A DNA stretch of 64,000 nucleotides. Source: Hyunsoonleella pacifica. GTDB lineage: Bacteria > Bacteroidota > Bacteroidia > Flavobacteriales > Flavobacteriaceae. Location: assembly GCF_004310335.1 (NCBI RefSeq), contig NZ_SIRS01000001.1, forward strand, positions 785,300 through 849,299. The letters run 5' to 3'. The translations under genes and the position numbers were made by a program. This document shows, one piece after another, positions 52,157 through 61,074 of the stretch; positions within the stretch are counted from its first letter, which is position 1, and each line of letters begins with the position of its first letter. The notes under the pieces were generated by a model, which worked only from the letters and a program-made list of their open reading frames with translations, ran no database searches and was not told where the DNA came from.

Positions 52157-53065
52157 TTAATTGAGTTGTAGTGTATCTCTTAAAATTGCACTTGCGTTAT
52201 CGTTTTTTTGCCAGTAAGGCGACGTTATGGTTTTTAGTTTTGTAGCCTTGGTAGTTAATAGTTTACCGCCACTTTTAAAGGTTTCTTCCCAAGAAATTAT
52301 ATCATACGGAAATTTGGGATTAAAGTTAATGGCTAATGTTCTGTCGAGATTTTTATAATTAAGTGTATACTTATTTTCAGCTAAAGTTGCCTCTGCTTGA
52401 TACGCTTTAATTTTTACGTGTTTCATTCTGGTATATTCAAAGGAAGGGATTACCGAAATATTACCAGTTGGTAATGATTTTGGATTGATACGTAACTGTG
52501 CCCACAATTCATTTTCTAATGTGGTTTTGTTTAATTTGAATTGCTCATCTGCCTCTGCTTGAAAATAAGAATGCGACATAATATTAAACTGTTCTTTGTT
52601 GTTTAATTGCGCATACACATGGCCACACCATTCTTGCATAGAGCTTGATACTTTTAGGGCGTGTTGGTTATTAGCCACAGGATAAAATGTACTCTGCATT
52701 ATGGAGTAAGGGTAAATACCTGTATTAAAGTTTTTAGTAGCATTTAATTTTAAAACTGGAATATTACTTTTGTTTTGATAATCTGCTTTTACCTGTATTT
52801 CGGGTAGAAAATCTTCGGTTACGTAAATTAAGACTGCTGTACCTTCACGTATTTCTCCATAACGTGCCTGCTCTAGTTTGTAGGATGAAATTTCTGCTTT
52901 TCCAGCATACCAGTAGTCTTTAAACTCTTGAGATAGCGGTTGTACTGGTTTTTGTTGCACCATGGAAGTATTAACGGCTAATAAGTCTTTTTTTGTTTCC
53001 TTTTTGCAGGAAGTTATTAGAAATGCAAAAACTCCTAGCACTATATAGTATTGTATTATTTTCAT
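52157..53065 (-). CDS. Conserved lipoprotein of unknown function
   Basis: 302 residues. Lipobox LITSC (Cys ~20), followed by KKETKKD. The rest is beta-rich with motifs DYWYAGKAEISSYKLEQARYG, GTAVLIYVTEDFLP, SSSMQEWCGHVYAQLNN and FPYDIISWEETF. I recognise it as a conserved flavobacterial lipoprotein next to maf-type genes but know no function. Six nt after the upstream small membrane-protein gene, at the end of the Maf/UbiA/KdsC operon. Confidence 0.7.
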   Translation of the reverse strand: MKIIQYYIVLGVFAFLITSCKKETKKDLLAVNTSMVQQKPVQPLSQEFKDYWYAGKAEISSYKLEQARYGEIREGTAVLIYVTEDFLPEIQVKADYQNKSNIPVLKLNATKNFNTGIYPYSIMQSTFYPVANNQHALKVSSSMQEWCGHVYAQLNNKEQFNIMSHSYFQAEADEQFKLNKTTLENELWAQLRINPKSLPTGNISVIPSFEYTRMKHVKIKAYQAEATLAENKYTLNYKNLDRTLAINFNPKFPYDIISWEETFKSGGKLLTTKATKLKTITSPYWQKNDNASAILRDTLQLN

Positions 53066-53071
53066 TTCAAT

Positions 53072-53461
53072 TTAATTTTTAATTGTTTTTAAGCGCATAT
53101 TCCACAAATAAATAATTACAAAAGACATAGAAGAAAAACCAAAGCTTAGCATAATTCTAAGTAAAATTCTATAAGGTCTTAGGTTATATGGTTCATAAAT
53201 TAAAGAAACATAACCTAACCAAAGCCCTAAGGTTATGAATAGCGTTATTTTTTTTATATTTAGTAAGGTTAGTGATAGATTTATCAAGAATATAAAAAAT
53301 ACAAATAAAATAAATGATATGGCTTGGTATAAACCCCACTGTACTCCGATTGAATTCAATGGAAATAAATAACAAGTTAGATTAATTATTGCTTTGTATA
53401 ATAGTATTTGTAATAGAGTTAAAATACCAGCTATAAATATTAATCTTCTTACCTTGTCCAA
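53072..53461 (-). CDS. Four-TM membrane protein of unknown function
   Basis: 129 residues, about four membrane helices (7-30, 42-65, 70-90, 100-122). No known motif. It is encoded between the Maf gene (24 nt) and the lipoprotein gene (6 nt), so it belongs to the operon by spacing. A shadow frame of 60 codons on the same strand is ignored. Confidence 0.6.
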   Translation of the reverse strand: MDKVRRLIFIAGILTLLQILLYKAIINLTCYLFPLNSIGVQWGLYQAISFILFVFFIFLINLSLTLLNIKKITLFITLGLWLGYVSLIYEPYNLRPYRILLRIMLSFGFSSMSFVIIYLWNMRLKTIKN

Positions 53462-53485
53462 AATAATAGTATCGAAATTACAAAC

Positions 53486-54079
53486 TTAATTAATATCAAC
53501 AATAGCATTTAACGTTTTGTAAACAAGGTGTACGGGTAATCCCATAACGTTAAAATATGAGCCTTCAATATTTGTAACACCTATCTGCCCAATCCAATCT
53601 TGTATCCCATAAGCGCCAGCTTTATCAAAGGGTTTGTAATGTGTAATGTAATATTCTATTTCTCGGTTGGTAAGTGCTTTAAAAGTCACTTTAGTACTAT
53701 TATACAGTGTTTTCTCAAAATTTGAAGCGGTAAAGCAAACTGAGGTAATTACCTCATGAGTTGCATCACTTAAAGATTTTAGTATAGCAAAGGCTTCATC
53801 AGCATTTTTTGGTTTTCCTAATGCTGTATTATTGTGCCAAACTATAGTGTCACTGGTAATTAAAATATCATTGGGTTGCAATTCTTCTTTAAAAGGGAGT
53901 GCTTTTAGTTGTGCTAAGTAATTAGTGATTTCAAAGTGAGTAAGCCTTGGCGGGTATTCTTCCTTTACAGGCTTTAATCGTATTTCAAAATCTATATCTA
54001 ACGCTTTAAAAAAAGCTTGTCGTCTTGGGGATTGAGACGCTAGAATAACGTTATGATGTTTTAGCTTTTCGTTTAGCAT
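53486..54079 (-). CDS. Maf-like nucleotide pyrophosphatase
   Basis: 197 residues. SQSPRRQAFFKALDIDFEI at the N-terminus is the Maf motif; LITSDTIVWHNNTALGKPKN contains the catalytic Asp, and DKAGAYGIQDWIGQIGVTNIEGSYFNVMGLP (split: KAGAYGIQDWIG, IEGSYFNVMGLP) closes the site. Hydrolyses dTTP/UTP-type or modified nucleotides for housecleaning. Lies in the KdsC/UbiA operon. Confidence 0.92.
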   Translation of the reverse strand: MLNEKLKHHNVILASQSPRRQAFFKALDIDFEIRLKPVKEEYPPRLTHFEITNYLAQLKALPFKEELQPNDILITSDTIVWHNNTALGKPKNADEAFAILKSLSDATHEVITSVCFTASNFEKTLYNSTKVTFKALTNREIEYYITHYKPFDKAGAYGIQDWIGQIGVTNIEGSYFNVMGLPVHLVYKTLNAIVDIN

Positions 54080-54115
54080 ATTTTTGTATAGTGTAATTCA
54101 GTTAGGCTTGTGAAA

Positions 54116-55024
54116 TTACAAAATAAACGTATAGCTTAACATGGATAACATTCCAAATAGCATAATCCACTTGTACAACGTGGATATGTGATGAAAGTGC
54201 TGTTTAGTTTTTGCACTAAACAATTTAATACTCACATATAGCAATGGGCCGATAACAAAACCCAAAAAATACATAAGTAGTAATGGTTGTTTGTAAAATT
54301 CTGAAACTACATAAAATATTAGTATTACCGTAGGTATGCTATTTGATACGGCTACAATATTTCTAGTACGTTCCCTACCAATAGCAATGGGCAGTGTGTA
54401 AATTTTAGATTGGTAATCGCCATCAATATCTTCAATATCTTTTACCATTTCCCTTAATAGGCTTATCATGAAAGCAAATATGGCATAGTCTAAAATAATA
54501 TTGAAAAACGTAAGCTGAATGTTTCTATTTAATGCAGTTAATGTTGGAGTAAGCTCAAATAATCCAACTATTAGTATGCTTGCCGCTACTAATAGTGAAA
54601 TTAAAATATTACCAATAAGTATAATACCTTTTAAATAAAATGAATAGATGTAGAGTAATGCTGAGATTAGTACGAAAATGGTAAAAAACGAACTTTTTCC
54701 TATGCGATGCGAAAGGTAAAACCCAATGCCAACACCAATTATATTGCAAATTATAAAGCTATTATAGGCTGTTTTTTCTGAAATAGATTTACCAATTATA
54801 ATCTTATTAGGTTTATTGATCACATCGGTATTTTTATCGTAAATATCGTTTATTATATTACCCGCCGCCGCTATGCTTACTGTGGCTAAAATTAATAGTA
54901 TTATCCCTAATCCATCTAACGCTAATGCTATACCAAAGGGCTCTAATAATGCATATTTTATTAATAATTGTACTAGTACAATCATTGCTAAATTTTTCCA
55001 GCGTATTAGGTTTAAAAAACTCAA
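54116..55024 (-). CDS. UbiA-family prenyltransferase (geranylgeranylglycerol-phosphate synthase-like)
   Basis: 302 residues, eight or nine membrane helices. First Asp-rich motif NIINDIYDKNTDVINKP (N-x-x-x-D-x-x-x-D), second in REMVKDIEDIDGDYQSKI. Transfers an isoprenoid chain to an acceptor in the membrane. The subtype (digeranylgeranylglyceryl-like) is a common database name in Bacteroidota; the real acceptor is unknown. Overlaps the next gene by 4 nt. Confidence 0.88.
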   Translation of the reverse strand: MSFLNLIRWKNLAMIVLVQLLIKYALLEPFGIALALDGLGIILLILATVSIAAAGNIINDIYDKNTDVINKPNKIIIGKSISEKTAYNSFIICNIIGVGIGFYLSHRIGKSSFFTIFVLISALLYIYSFYLKGIILIGNILISLLVAASILIVGLFELTPTLTALNRNIQLTFFNIILDYAIFAFMISLLREMVKDIEDIDGDYQSKIYTLPIAIGRERTRNIVAVSNSIPTVILIFYVVSEFYKQPLLLMYFLGFVIGPLLYVSIKLFSAKTKQHFHHISTLYKWIMLFGMLSMLSYTFIL

Positions 55025-55356
55025 TATTCAATTGGTGTATTTCTGTTATCTATGGCTGTAAACACATAGATTTTTACTAGAAAATATAGAATAATCATCA
55101 CAATAAGGGTTATGATGGTTGCGATAATAATTTTACGTTTTTCAGCTTTTCTAATTTTATTTTTAATGAGGGCTTTATCTGCTTTTGATAGGTTTTTGTG
55201 TTTAAAATCGAGCTTAAAGTGATAATGTGATGCTTCATGCAATCGCTCTTTTGCAGTAGTAAACGGATTGTCATTTTTCTGATTGAAATTACTTTGCTTG
55301 TTCCCAAAGCCTATGTAACCAAAACCAATACTAATACGTCTACTTTTGCGTCTCAT
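55021..55356 (-). CDS. Small basic single-TM protein
   Basis: 111 residues. The N-terminal ~75 residues are basic (RRKSRRISIGFGYIGFGNKQS), followed by KADKALIKNKIRKAEKRK and one C-terminal helix (IIIATIITLIVMIILYFLV). Function unknown. It overlaps the UbiA-like gene by 4 nt and lies 57 nt after the KdsC gene, so it is in the operon. Confidence 0.72.
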   Translation of the reverse strand: MRRKSRRISIGFGYIGFGNKQSNFNQKNDNPFTTAKERLHEASHYHFKLDFKHKNLSKADKALIKNKIRKAEKRKIIIATIITLIVMIILYFLVKIYVFTAIDNRNTPIEY

Positions 55357-55413
55357 TGCTTCATAAATTCAAAACCTCTCATCTGTTATTTCACTGAACA
55401 CAGCTTATTCAAA

Positions 55414-55944
55414 CTAATCATACTTCGCATCAAAATTACCACTCCATTTACCTTGTACTTTTAATACTTGTTCTATAACATCTCGCACAGCACCTTTACC
55501 ACCATGTTTATGTGATACGTATTTAGAAATGGCCTTGATTTCTGGTACTGCATCTTGCGGACAACTGGGTAAGGCAATGTCTTTCATAACAGGGTAATCA
55601 GGGATGTCATCTCCCATATATAGTACGTTTTCAGAGCTTATATTCTTACGTTTGTAGTAATCGTTTAATTGCTCAATTTTATTATGAGCTCCCATGTAAA
55701 TATCTGTTATGCCTAAACCTGCTAAACGTTTTTTTACCCCTTCGTTACTTCCTCCTGTAATGATACACACATTATAACCTTTGTCTACAGCAACTTTAAG
55801 GGCGTAACCGTCTTTTATATTCATGGTGCGTAGCATTTCTCCAGAAGATGTTATGTGTACTGTGCCGTCTGTAAGTACGCCATCCACATCAAAAATAAAT
55901 GTGGTAATTTGATTTAGGTATTCTTTATAACTTTTTTCAGCCAT
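55414..55944 (-). CDS. kdsC: KdsC-type HAD phosphatase
   Basis: 176 residues, the length of KdsC. TTFIFDVDGVLTDG carries the catalytic DxD; VCIITGGSNEGVKKRL holds the Thr/Ser of motif II; NVLYMGDDIPDYPVMK is motif IV. Dephosphorylates KDO-8-phosphate (or a related sugar acid) for LPS core synthesis. Forms tetramers without a cap domain. Overlaps the DUF2520 gene by 8 nt. Confidence 0.9.
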   Translation of the reverse strand: MAEKSYKEYLNQITTFIFDVDGVLTDGTVHITSSGEMLRTMNIKDGYALKVAVDKGYNVCIITGGSNEGVKKRLAGLGITDIYMGAHNKIEQLNDYYKRKNISSENVLYMGDDIPDYPVMKDIALPSCPQDAVPEIKAISKYVSHKHGGKGAVRDVIEQVLKVQGKWSGNFDAKYD

Positions 55945-56692
55945 GGGTGTCTTGGATTGATTTGGTAATTAATTTATATATGTTTTTATGTGTCTCTTTT
56001 TCTAAAAGCTTTAGATGATTTTTAATAGTTTTTTTATCATTACGTTTTGCAGGACCTGTTTGCGCGATATAGGGCGATACATCTTGTACTTTTTTTGCTG
56101 TTTCTAATATAAGAGGTTTTAATAAATCAAACTCTGTTGCTTCAGATTCTGTGATTTCATGAGCGATACGATACATTTGGTTTGTAAAATTATTAACAAA
56201 AACGGCAGCCAGATGCAGTACTTTACGCTGATCTGTATTTACCTTTTTTACAGGGCTTCCTAGGTATAGTGCTAAGGATTTTAAAATGTGATAATCTTTT
56301 TTATCTAGAGTTTCAATACAGATAGGAATATTAGAAAAATCTAAATCTGCAGTTTTTGTAAACGATTGTAAAGGGTAAAATACGCCACGCCTATTTTTCT
56401 TATCTAAATCATGAACGTTAATACTTCCTGCGGTATGCACCACTAATCTATTTTCAAAAGGTAATGCAGATGAAATCTCAGCTACAGCAGTATCGCTAAC
56501 CGAAATAATATATACATCAGCTGTTTCTAAAGCATTTAAATCGTCAGTAATATTAGTTTCATTTTTATATTTAGATATAGAATTCAAACTCCTGTTAAAC
56601 CATTGTTTTACAGTAATTTGTTTACTCTTATTAAAAGTTTTAAATAAATGCGTGCCAACATTGCCTGCACCAAGGATTATAACTGAAATCAT
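55937..56692 (-). CDS. Rossmann-like/DUF2520 protein
   Basis: 251 residues. N-terminal Rossmann fold: SVIILGAGNVGTHLFKTF and ADVYIISVSDTAVAEISSAL. C-terminal DUF2520 helical domain: KVLHLAAVFVNNFTNQMYRIA, and KPLILETAKKV. Resembles pyrroline-5-carboxylate reductase or prephenate-dehydrogenase folds; substrate unknown. It heads the operon and diverges from the haemoglobin gene. Confidence 0.9.
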   Translation of the reverse strand: MISVIILGAGNVGTHLFKTFNKSKQITVKQWFNRSLNSISKYKNETNITDDLNALETADVYIISVSDTAVAEISSALPFENRLVVHTAGSINVHDLDKKNRRGVFYPLQSFTKTADLDFSNIPICIETLDKKDYHILKSLALYLGSPVKKVNTDQRKVLHLAAVFVNNFTNQMYRIAHEITESEATEFDLLKPLILETAKKVQDVSPYIAQTGPAKRNDKKTIKNHLKLLEKETHKNIYKLITKSIQDTHG

Positions 56693-56750
56693 ATTGCTAA
56701 AATACAGAAGTAATATTAGTTTTAAAAGGAGATTAAAGTATCTTTGAGAT

Positions 56751-57137
56751 ATGGTAAAATCTGATATTAAAAGTAGAGAGGATGTGTTTTTATTAGTAGA
56801 TATGTTTTACAAAAAAGTGAGAGCTAACAAAGTTTTAGGACCTTTTTTTAACAACACCATACAAGATTGGGATGCGCATTTAGAGCATCTTACTACATTT
56901 TGGGAATCCAGTCTGTTTTTGAAAACACGTTATTCAGGAGATCCTTTGGCGGCTCACGTTAAAGTAGATAAAAATTTTAACCATTCCATTTCAGAACTAC
57001 ATTTTGGGATTTGGCTCAATCTGTGGTTTGAAACTATAAACGAACTATTTGAAGGTGATTATGCAGAAAATGCTAAGCGACGCGCAAGAAAAATGGCAAC
57101 ATTTATCCATTTAAAGATTTTTGAAGCTAGGGGTTAA
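56751..57137 (+). CDS. Group III truncated haemoglobin
   Basis: 128 residues, the size of a 2-on-2 globin. SREDVFLLVDMFYKKVRANKVLGPFF is group III, LEHLTTFWESSLF, then AHVKVDKNFNHSISELHFGIWLNLW (split AHVKVDKNFNHS, ELHFGIWLNLW) with the proximal His in the HFGIW stretch. Binds O2/NO; possible NO detoxification. A TATCTTTG at 56739-56746 only 4 nt before the ATG would give a nearly leaderless mRNA if it is the true -7. Confidence 0.9.
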   Translation: MVKSDIKSREDVFLLVDMFYKKVRANKVLGPFFNNTIQDWDAHLEHLTTFWESSLFLKTRYSGDPLAAHVKVDKNFNHSISELHFGIWLNLWFETINELFEGDYAENAKRRARKMATFIHLKIFEARG

Positions 57138-57223
57138 TTGTCGTTCTAAATATAGTATTTTATCAACTCATATAACGCCTATTCACAGAATTAGTCTTAC
57201 CTCCCTTTAAGAAGAATAAAAAG

Positions 57224-57718
57224 TTATAGGATCTGTTTCTCCATCTTAAAATCATCCATCACAAACCCATTTCCAATATCTATAACTATAGCTTCAAGTT
57301 TTTTAAATCCCATACGATTATATGCTTTAATGGAATCTGTATTATTTTTATTTACCGTTAAAGTGATTGATTTATAACCAAACACAATAGCTTTTTCTTC
57401 AATAAATTGCATTGCTTTCTTCCCAAAACCTTTACCTCTATACGGTTTCAATATATAGATCTTACTTAAAAATAAGGTATTATCATCTTTTTTAATTGAA
57501 ATATAACCCGCATTAATCTCATTATACCTTAAAATAAAATATTGAAACCCATCATTTGTCTGCTCTGCAATTACCTTTGCAGACTGAAATTTATTTAGCA
57601 TATATTCTACCTGAGGTTTTCCTGTAATGGGGATGTAATGCTCATGCCAAATGGTATAGGCAAGTGTTTCTATAGCTTTAAAATGTGTATGTGTTATAGC
57701 CTTGGTAAGCGTAATCAT
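57224..57718 (-). CDS. GNAT-family N-acetyltransferase
   Basis: 164 residues from ATG 57718 (MITLTKAITHTHFKAIETL). Acetyl-CoA-binding motif KPYRGKGFGKKAMQFIEEKA (Q/R-x-x-G-x-G/A) near residue 93 and NKNNTDSIKAYNRMGFKK near 128. The start overlaps the TGA of the TrhA gene (ATGA), so translation is coupled; a longer frame to 57781 is inside that gene. Substrate unknown. Confidence 0.9.
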   Translation of the reverse strand: MITLTKAITHTHFKAIETLAYTIWHEHYIPITGKPQVEYMLNKFQSAKVIAEQTNDGFQYFILRYNEINAGYISIKKDDNTLFLSKIYILKPYRGKGFGKKAMQFIEEKAIVFGYKSITLTVNKNNTDSIKAYNRMGFKKLEAIVIDIGNGFVMDDFKMEKQIL

Positions 57719-58341
57719 ATTACATATAAAAATATCATAAAGAAATGACATATAGCACCAGCTAACACAAATAGGTGCCAAATTACATGATTAAACGGTA
57801 TTTTTTCAATTACATAAAAAATGATGCCAGCGGTGTAAGCTACACCTCCAGCTGATAAAAGTAAAATACCGTTGTTATGCATTAAGTTGGTTAATGTAGA
57901 AAAATCAAAAACAATTAGCCAGCCCATAGCCAAATAGAGTAGGGTAGAAAAAATTTCAAACCTACCGGTAAAAAATAGTTTTAATATAACACCAAAAGCA
58001 GCAATACCCCAAACAATGTAAAACAACGTCCACCCTAAACTTTGTTCTAAAGTAATAAGTAGCACAGGGGTGTAGGTACCAGCAATTAAGAGATATATAC
58101 TAATATGGTCAACAACCCTAAGGAAGTGTTTTTTACGTTCGTTTTTCGCAGCATGATAAAATGTAGAAGCACTAAATAGTATAATTATAGAAAAACCATA
58201 AATAACAACGCTAGTTAAACTGTAATCCGTTTTTTTAGTGTCAAAAATTATAAGAAGTATTAATGCTACAACCCCAAAAATAGCTCCTAAACCGTGACTC
58301 CAAGCATTTAGCTTTTCTTCTAATACAGATTGAATGCGCAT
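57715..58341 (-). CDS. trhA: TrhA/hemolysin III-family membrane protein (PAQR)
   Basis: 208 residues, seven membrane segments. EEKLNAWSHGLGAIFGV, FSASTFYHAAKNERKKHF (the Ser-x-x-x-His motif), LRVVDHISIYLLIAGTYTPV and the C-terminal FNHVIWHLFVLAGAICHFFMI holding the metal His residues match PAQR/TrhA. In E. coli TrhA maintains membrane energetics. Co-transcribed between the DUF4294 gene (TAATG overlap) and the GNAT gene. Confidence 0.92.
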   Translation of the reverse strand: MRIQSVLEEKLNAWSHGLGAIFGVVALILLIIFDTKKTDYSLTSVVIYGFSIIILFSASTFYHAAKNERKKHFLRVVDHISIYLLIAGTYTPVLLITLEQSLGWTLFYIVWGIAAFGVILKLFFTGRFEIFSTLLYLAMGWLIVFDFSTLTNLMHNNGILLLSAGGVAYTAGIIFYVIEKIPFNHVIWHLFVLAGAICHFFMIFLYVI

Positions 58342-59024
58342 TACTGCTCAGTTTTGGGTTTATTATATACCCATTTATCAGTCAGTTCGTAAAAGTCAAT
58401 GTCCAGTTTAGATTTTTGGCGTTCTAAACGGCCACTCTGGAAATTGCGCTGCAAAATATCCTCAATCAAATAATCTTCTTTATCATTCCAAGGGTCGTAC
58501 CCCTTCTTAAGTTTTATATCAAAAACATTGGCGGTAGTGTTATACCAAAACGCTCGCCAACCATTACGTAACTCTTTAACCAAATCAAAAGCTGTACGCC
58601 CTGTTTGACGGTGTATTAATTTTACTAAAATTTGTCCTTCGGTACGCGTTAATTTCTTTAACTCATCAGAAAACTCTCCTTCAATATATTTCTGTACTTT
58701 TTTGGTATAGCGCTTTTTTTCACGCTTTTTAGTGAGTTTAGCAAGATGTGTCGTTAGAGAGTCCAAACGTTCGGCAGCCATTTTAGCATAAGGATATACT
58801 TTAATCGTTTTACGTCTTAAAATCAAATAGCGGATTCTATCTTTTTTACTGTCAAATTTCAGTTTGTGAAGCAGCATCACTTCATCTAAATCAATTGCCG
58901 TTTTAGGTATAGAATCGCCCTCAACAACAATATACGTTAACTCAGTAGAATCCTGTTCTACCTCATTCACTTGAGAAAACGCCAAAACAGGCAACAATAG
59001 CAGTATGTATTTTAAATAATTCAT
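58341..59024 (-). CDS. Secreted DUF4294 protein
   Basis: 227 residues. Signal peptide ~1-17 (LLPVLAFSQ). YVVVEGDSIPKTAIDLDEVML-like beta start, then a long basic coiled region (KLTKKREKKRYTKKVQKYIE) and GQILVKLIHRQTGRTAFDLVKEL, GWRAFWYNTTANVFDIKLK, the DUF4294 hallmarks. Periplasmic, function unknown. First gene of the operon with trhA and the GNAT gene. Confidence 0.9.
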   Translation of the reverse strand: MNYLKYILLLLPVLAFSQVNEVEQDSTELTYIVVEGDSIPKTAIDLDEVMLLHKLKFDSKKDRIRYLILRRKTIKVYPYAKMAAERLDSLTTHLAKLTKKREKKRYTKKVQKYIEGEFSDELKKLTRTEGQILVKLIHRQTGRTAFDLVKELRNGWRAFWYNTTANVFDIKLKKGYDPWNDKEDYLIEDILQRNFQSGRLERQKSKLDIDFYELTDKWVYNKPKTEQ

Positions 59025-59098
59025 GATAAAACCTTAGGAGCAAAATCAGTACCAAAATTAAGAATTTACAAGCTGTTTCGCTTTAAAATCAATATTAT

Positions 59099-59230
59099 TT
59101 TTTGGGCATTACCCTCGATGAATATACTGTAAGTTTCATAACATATTGTTGCTCGGGTCTGGCTTTCCGTTAATAGTTTTGGCTCGATGCTCGCCTCGCC
59201 AAAAGCTACCACTGCAATCCCTAATGCGAA
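59099..59230 (+). repeat. Dispersed intergenic repeat, copy 4
   Basis: Begins TTTTTTGGGCATTACCC, includes GGTCTGGCTTTCCGTTA then AGTTTTGGCTCGATGC and GCCAAAAGCTACCACTGC, ending CAATCCCTAATGCG. The TTTTGGC/GCCAAAA pair folds into a hairpin. Fills most of the gap between the DUF4294 and M42 genes. Confidence 0.75.
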
Positions 59231-59326
59231 TTACGTCCATAAATTATAATATAGATAACATAAAAACGTACTTTAAGAACTTTAAAATCATATTAATATT
59301 TTATTTTAGTGCAAAATCTTGAACAC

Positions 59327-60415
59327 ATGGCGAAAAAATCGATTTTAAATAAAAAATCATTAGAATTCTTAGAGCAATATTTAAACAACGCAGCACCTAC
59401 AGGTTACGAATGGGACGGGCAAAAACTATGGATGGATTACCTGAAACCTTACGTAGATGAATTTATTACAGACACCTACGGTACGGCAGTTGGGGTTATT
59501 AATCCAAAATCAAAATATAAAGTAGTTATAGAGGGACATGCTGATGAAATTTCTTGGTATGTAAATTATATTTCGGATAACGGACTTATTTACGTTATTA
59601 GAAATGGTGGAAGCGACCATCAAATAGCACCGAGTAAAGTAGTGAATATACATACCAAAAAAGGTATTGTAAAAGGTGTTTTTGGGTGGCCAGCAATACA
59701 TACTAGAAATAGAGCAAAAGAGGAGCCACCAAAACCTGATAATATTTTTATTGATTGTGGTTGTGCAAACAAAGAAGAAGTTGAAAAATTAGGCGTACAT
59801 GTAGGCTGTGTTATAACTTACCCAGACGAATTTCATATATTAAATGACGACAAGTTTGTATGTCGCGCTATAGATAATCGTATGGGTGGTTTTATGATAG
59901 CAGAAGTAGCACGTTTATTAAAAGAAAGTAAAAAGAAATTACCTTTTGGTTTATACATTACCAATGCAGTACAGGAGGAAATAGGTTTACGTGGTGCGCA
60001 GATGATTACTGAAACGATTAAACCTAATGTGGCTATTGTTACTGATGTAACGCATGATACTACAACCCCTATGATAGAAAAGAAAAAAGAAGGACATCTA
60101 GAAATAGGGAAGGGGCCAGTTGTAGCTTATGCGCCAGCAGTGCAGCAAAAACTAAGAGACTTAATTATTGATACAGCTGAAGAAAAGAAAATACCATTTC
60201 AGCGTTCGGCATTATCCAGAGCCACAGGAACAGATACGGATGCTTTTGCGTATAGCAATGGAGGGGTAGCTTCTGCATTAATTTCATTACCATTACGTTA
60301 CATGCATACCACAGTAGAAATGGTGCATAAAGACGATGTGGAAAACGTGATTAAATTAATTTACGAATCACTTTTAAATATAAAAGAAGGCGAAAGTTTT
60401 AGCTATTTTGATTAG
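59327..60415 (+). CDS. M42-family metallopeptidase
   Basis: 362 residues from ATG 59327 (MAKKSILNKKSLEFLEQYL). A GTG frame from 59309 adds six residues; the ATG fits the family better. Metal ligands: EGHADEISWY (His), RAIDNRMGG (Asp), VQEEIGLRGA (Glu pair), VTDVTHDTTTP (Asp) and MHTTVEMVHKDD (His). Cytoplasmic co-catalytic aminopeptidase forming large dodecamers. It stands alone before tRNA-Arg. Confidence 0.92.
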   Translation: MAKKSILNKKSLEFLEQYLNNAAPTGYEWDGQKLWMDYLKPYVDEFITDTYGTAVGVINPKSKYKVVIEGHADEISWYVNYISDNGLIYVIRNGGSDHQIAPSKVVNIHTKKGIVKGVFGWPAIHTRNRAKEEPPKPDNIFIDCGCANKEEVEKLGVHVGCVITYPDEFHILNDDKFVCRAIDNRMGGFMIAEVARLLKESKKKLPFGLYITNAVQEEIGLRGAQMITETIKPNVAIVTDVTHDTTTPMIEKKKEGHLEIGKGPVVAYAPAVQQKLRDLIIDTAEEKKIPFQRSALSRATGTDTDAFAYSNGGVASALISLPLRYMHTTVEMVHKDDVENVIKLIYESLLNIKEGESFSYFD

Positions 60416-60449
60416 CTGAAAAATTAAGTCAAATTAAAAAACATTTATC

Positions 60450-60480
60450 TTGTTTAATAGTTACAGCTATTTTATATTTG
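60450..60480 (+). promoter_or_regulatory. tRNA-Arg promoter
   Basis: TTG (60450-60452), 20 bp spacer, TATATTTG (60473-60480). Full Bacteroidota promoter; RNA would start near 60486, 32 nt before the tRNA. Confidence 0.75.
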
Positions 60481-60517
60481 CACCGCTTTTAAATAAATTT
60501 TTATTTAAAATGTCAAT

Positions 60518-60591
60518 GGTCGCGTAGCTCAGCTGGATAGAGCATCTGCCTTCTAAGCAGACGGTCACAGGTTCGAATCCTGTCGCGATCA
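60518..60591 (+). tRNA. tRNA-Arg (anticodon TCT)
   Basis: 74 nt. Acceptor GGTCGCG pairs with CGCGATC, D arm GCTCAGCTGGATAGAGC, anticodon arm TCTGC-CTTCTAA-GCAGA with anticodon TCT, T arm ACAGG-TTCGAAT-CCTGT, discriminator A. CCA is not encoded (followed by CGA). Reads AGA and AGG codons. Confidence 0.97.
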
Positions 60592-60600
60592 CGAATAAAT

Positions 60601-60651
60601 AGTCCAAATAAAAAAACGCCAAGTGTACTTGAGCGTTTTTTTATTTGGACT
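60601..60651 (+). terminator. Terminator after tRNA-Arg
   Basis: A perfect 19 bp stem: AGTCCAAATAAAAAAACGC (60601-60619) against its complement at 60633-60651, with an inner CAAGT/ACTTG. Rich in A/T, so it can end transcripts on either strand. Confidence 0.8.
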
Positions 60652-60670
60652 ATTTTCAAAGCGGAGCTTT

Positions 60671-60930
60671 TCAGGATGCACGAAGTGAATCCTGTTCGTT
60701 ATTTTTATTAGTTAAAAGCGAACTAATAGCCTGATTATTTTGTTGCTATTTGTGTTTTTCTTTATAGATATCTTTCCAGTATGCACGAAGTGAATCCTGT
60801 TCGTTATTTTTATTAGTTAAAAGCGAACTAATAGCCTGATTATTTTGTTGCTATTTGTGTTTTTCTTTATAGATATCTTTCCAGTATGCACGAGGTGAAT
60901 CCTGTTCGTGATCTTCATTAATCAAAAACG
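60671..60930. repeat. 105-bp tandem repeat between tRNA-Arg and the integrase gene
   Basis: ATGCACGAAGTGAATCCTG recurs at 60676, 60781 and (with A to G) 60886, an exact 105 bp period. Two full units and a third that diverges after ~45 bp. Each contains GAATCCTGT, which also occurs in the tRNA 3' end (60573-60583). No gene is seen in 60652-61074. Confidence 0.85.
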
Positions 60931-61074
60931 ACTGAACACATAATCGCGTTATTGCAATTCATGCTCATATTTTTCATAATGAAATTCTAAACTAAGCTCA
61001 ATGTTCATCCTACTTACATACCGTGACTTTTATTGCTGTGATAAACATACAGTAATTATCACTTTAGGTAGCTT

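Noticed and set aside
60671..60930. The 105-bp direct repeats as CRISPR
   Set aside because: The whole 105 bp unit is duplicated, including what would be the spacer; only three copies and no cas genes.
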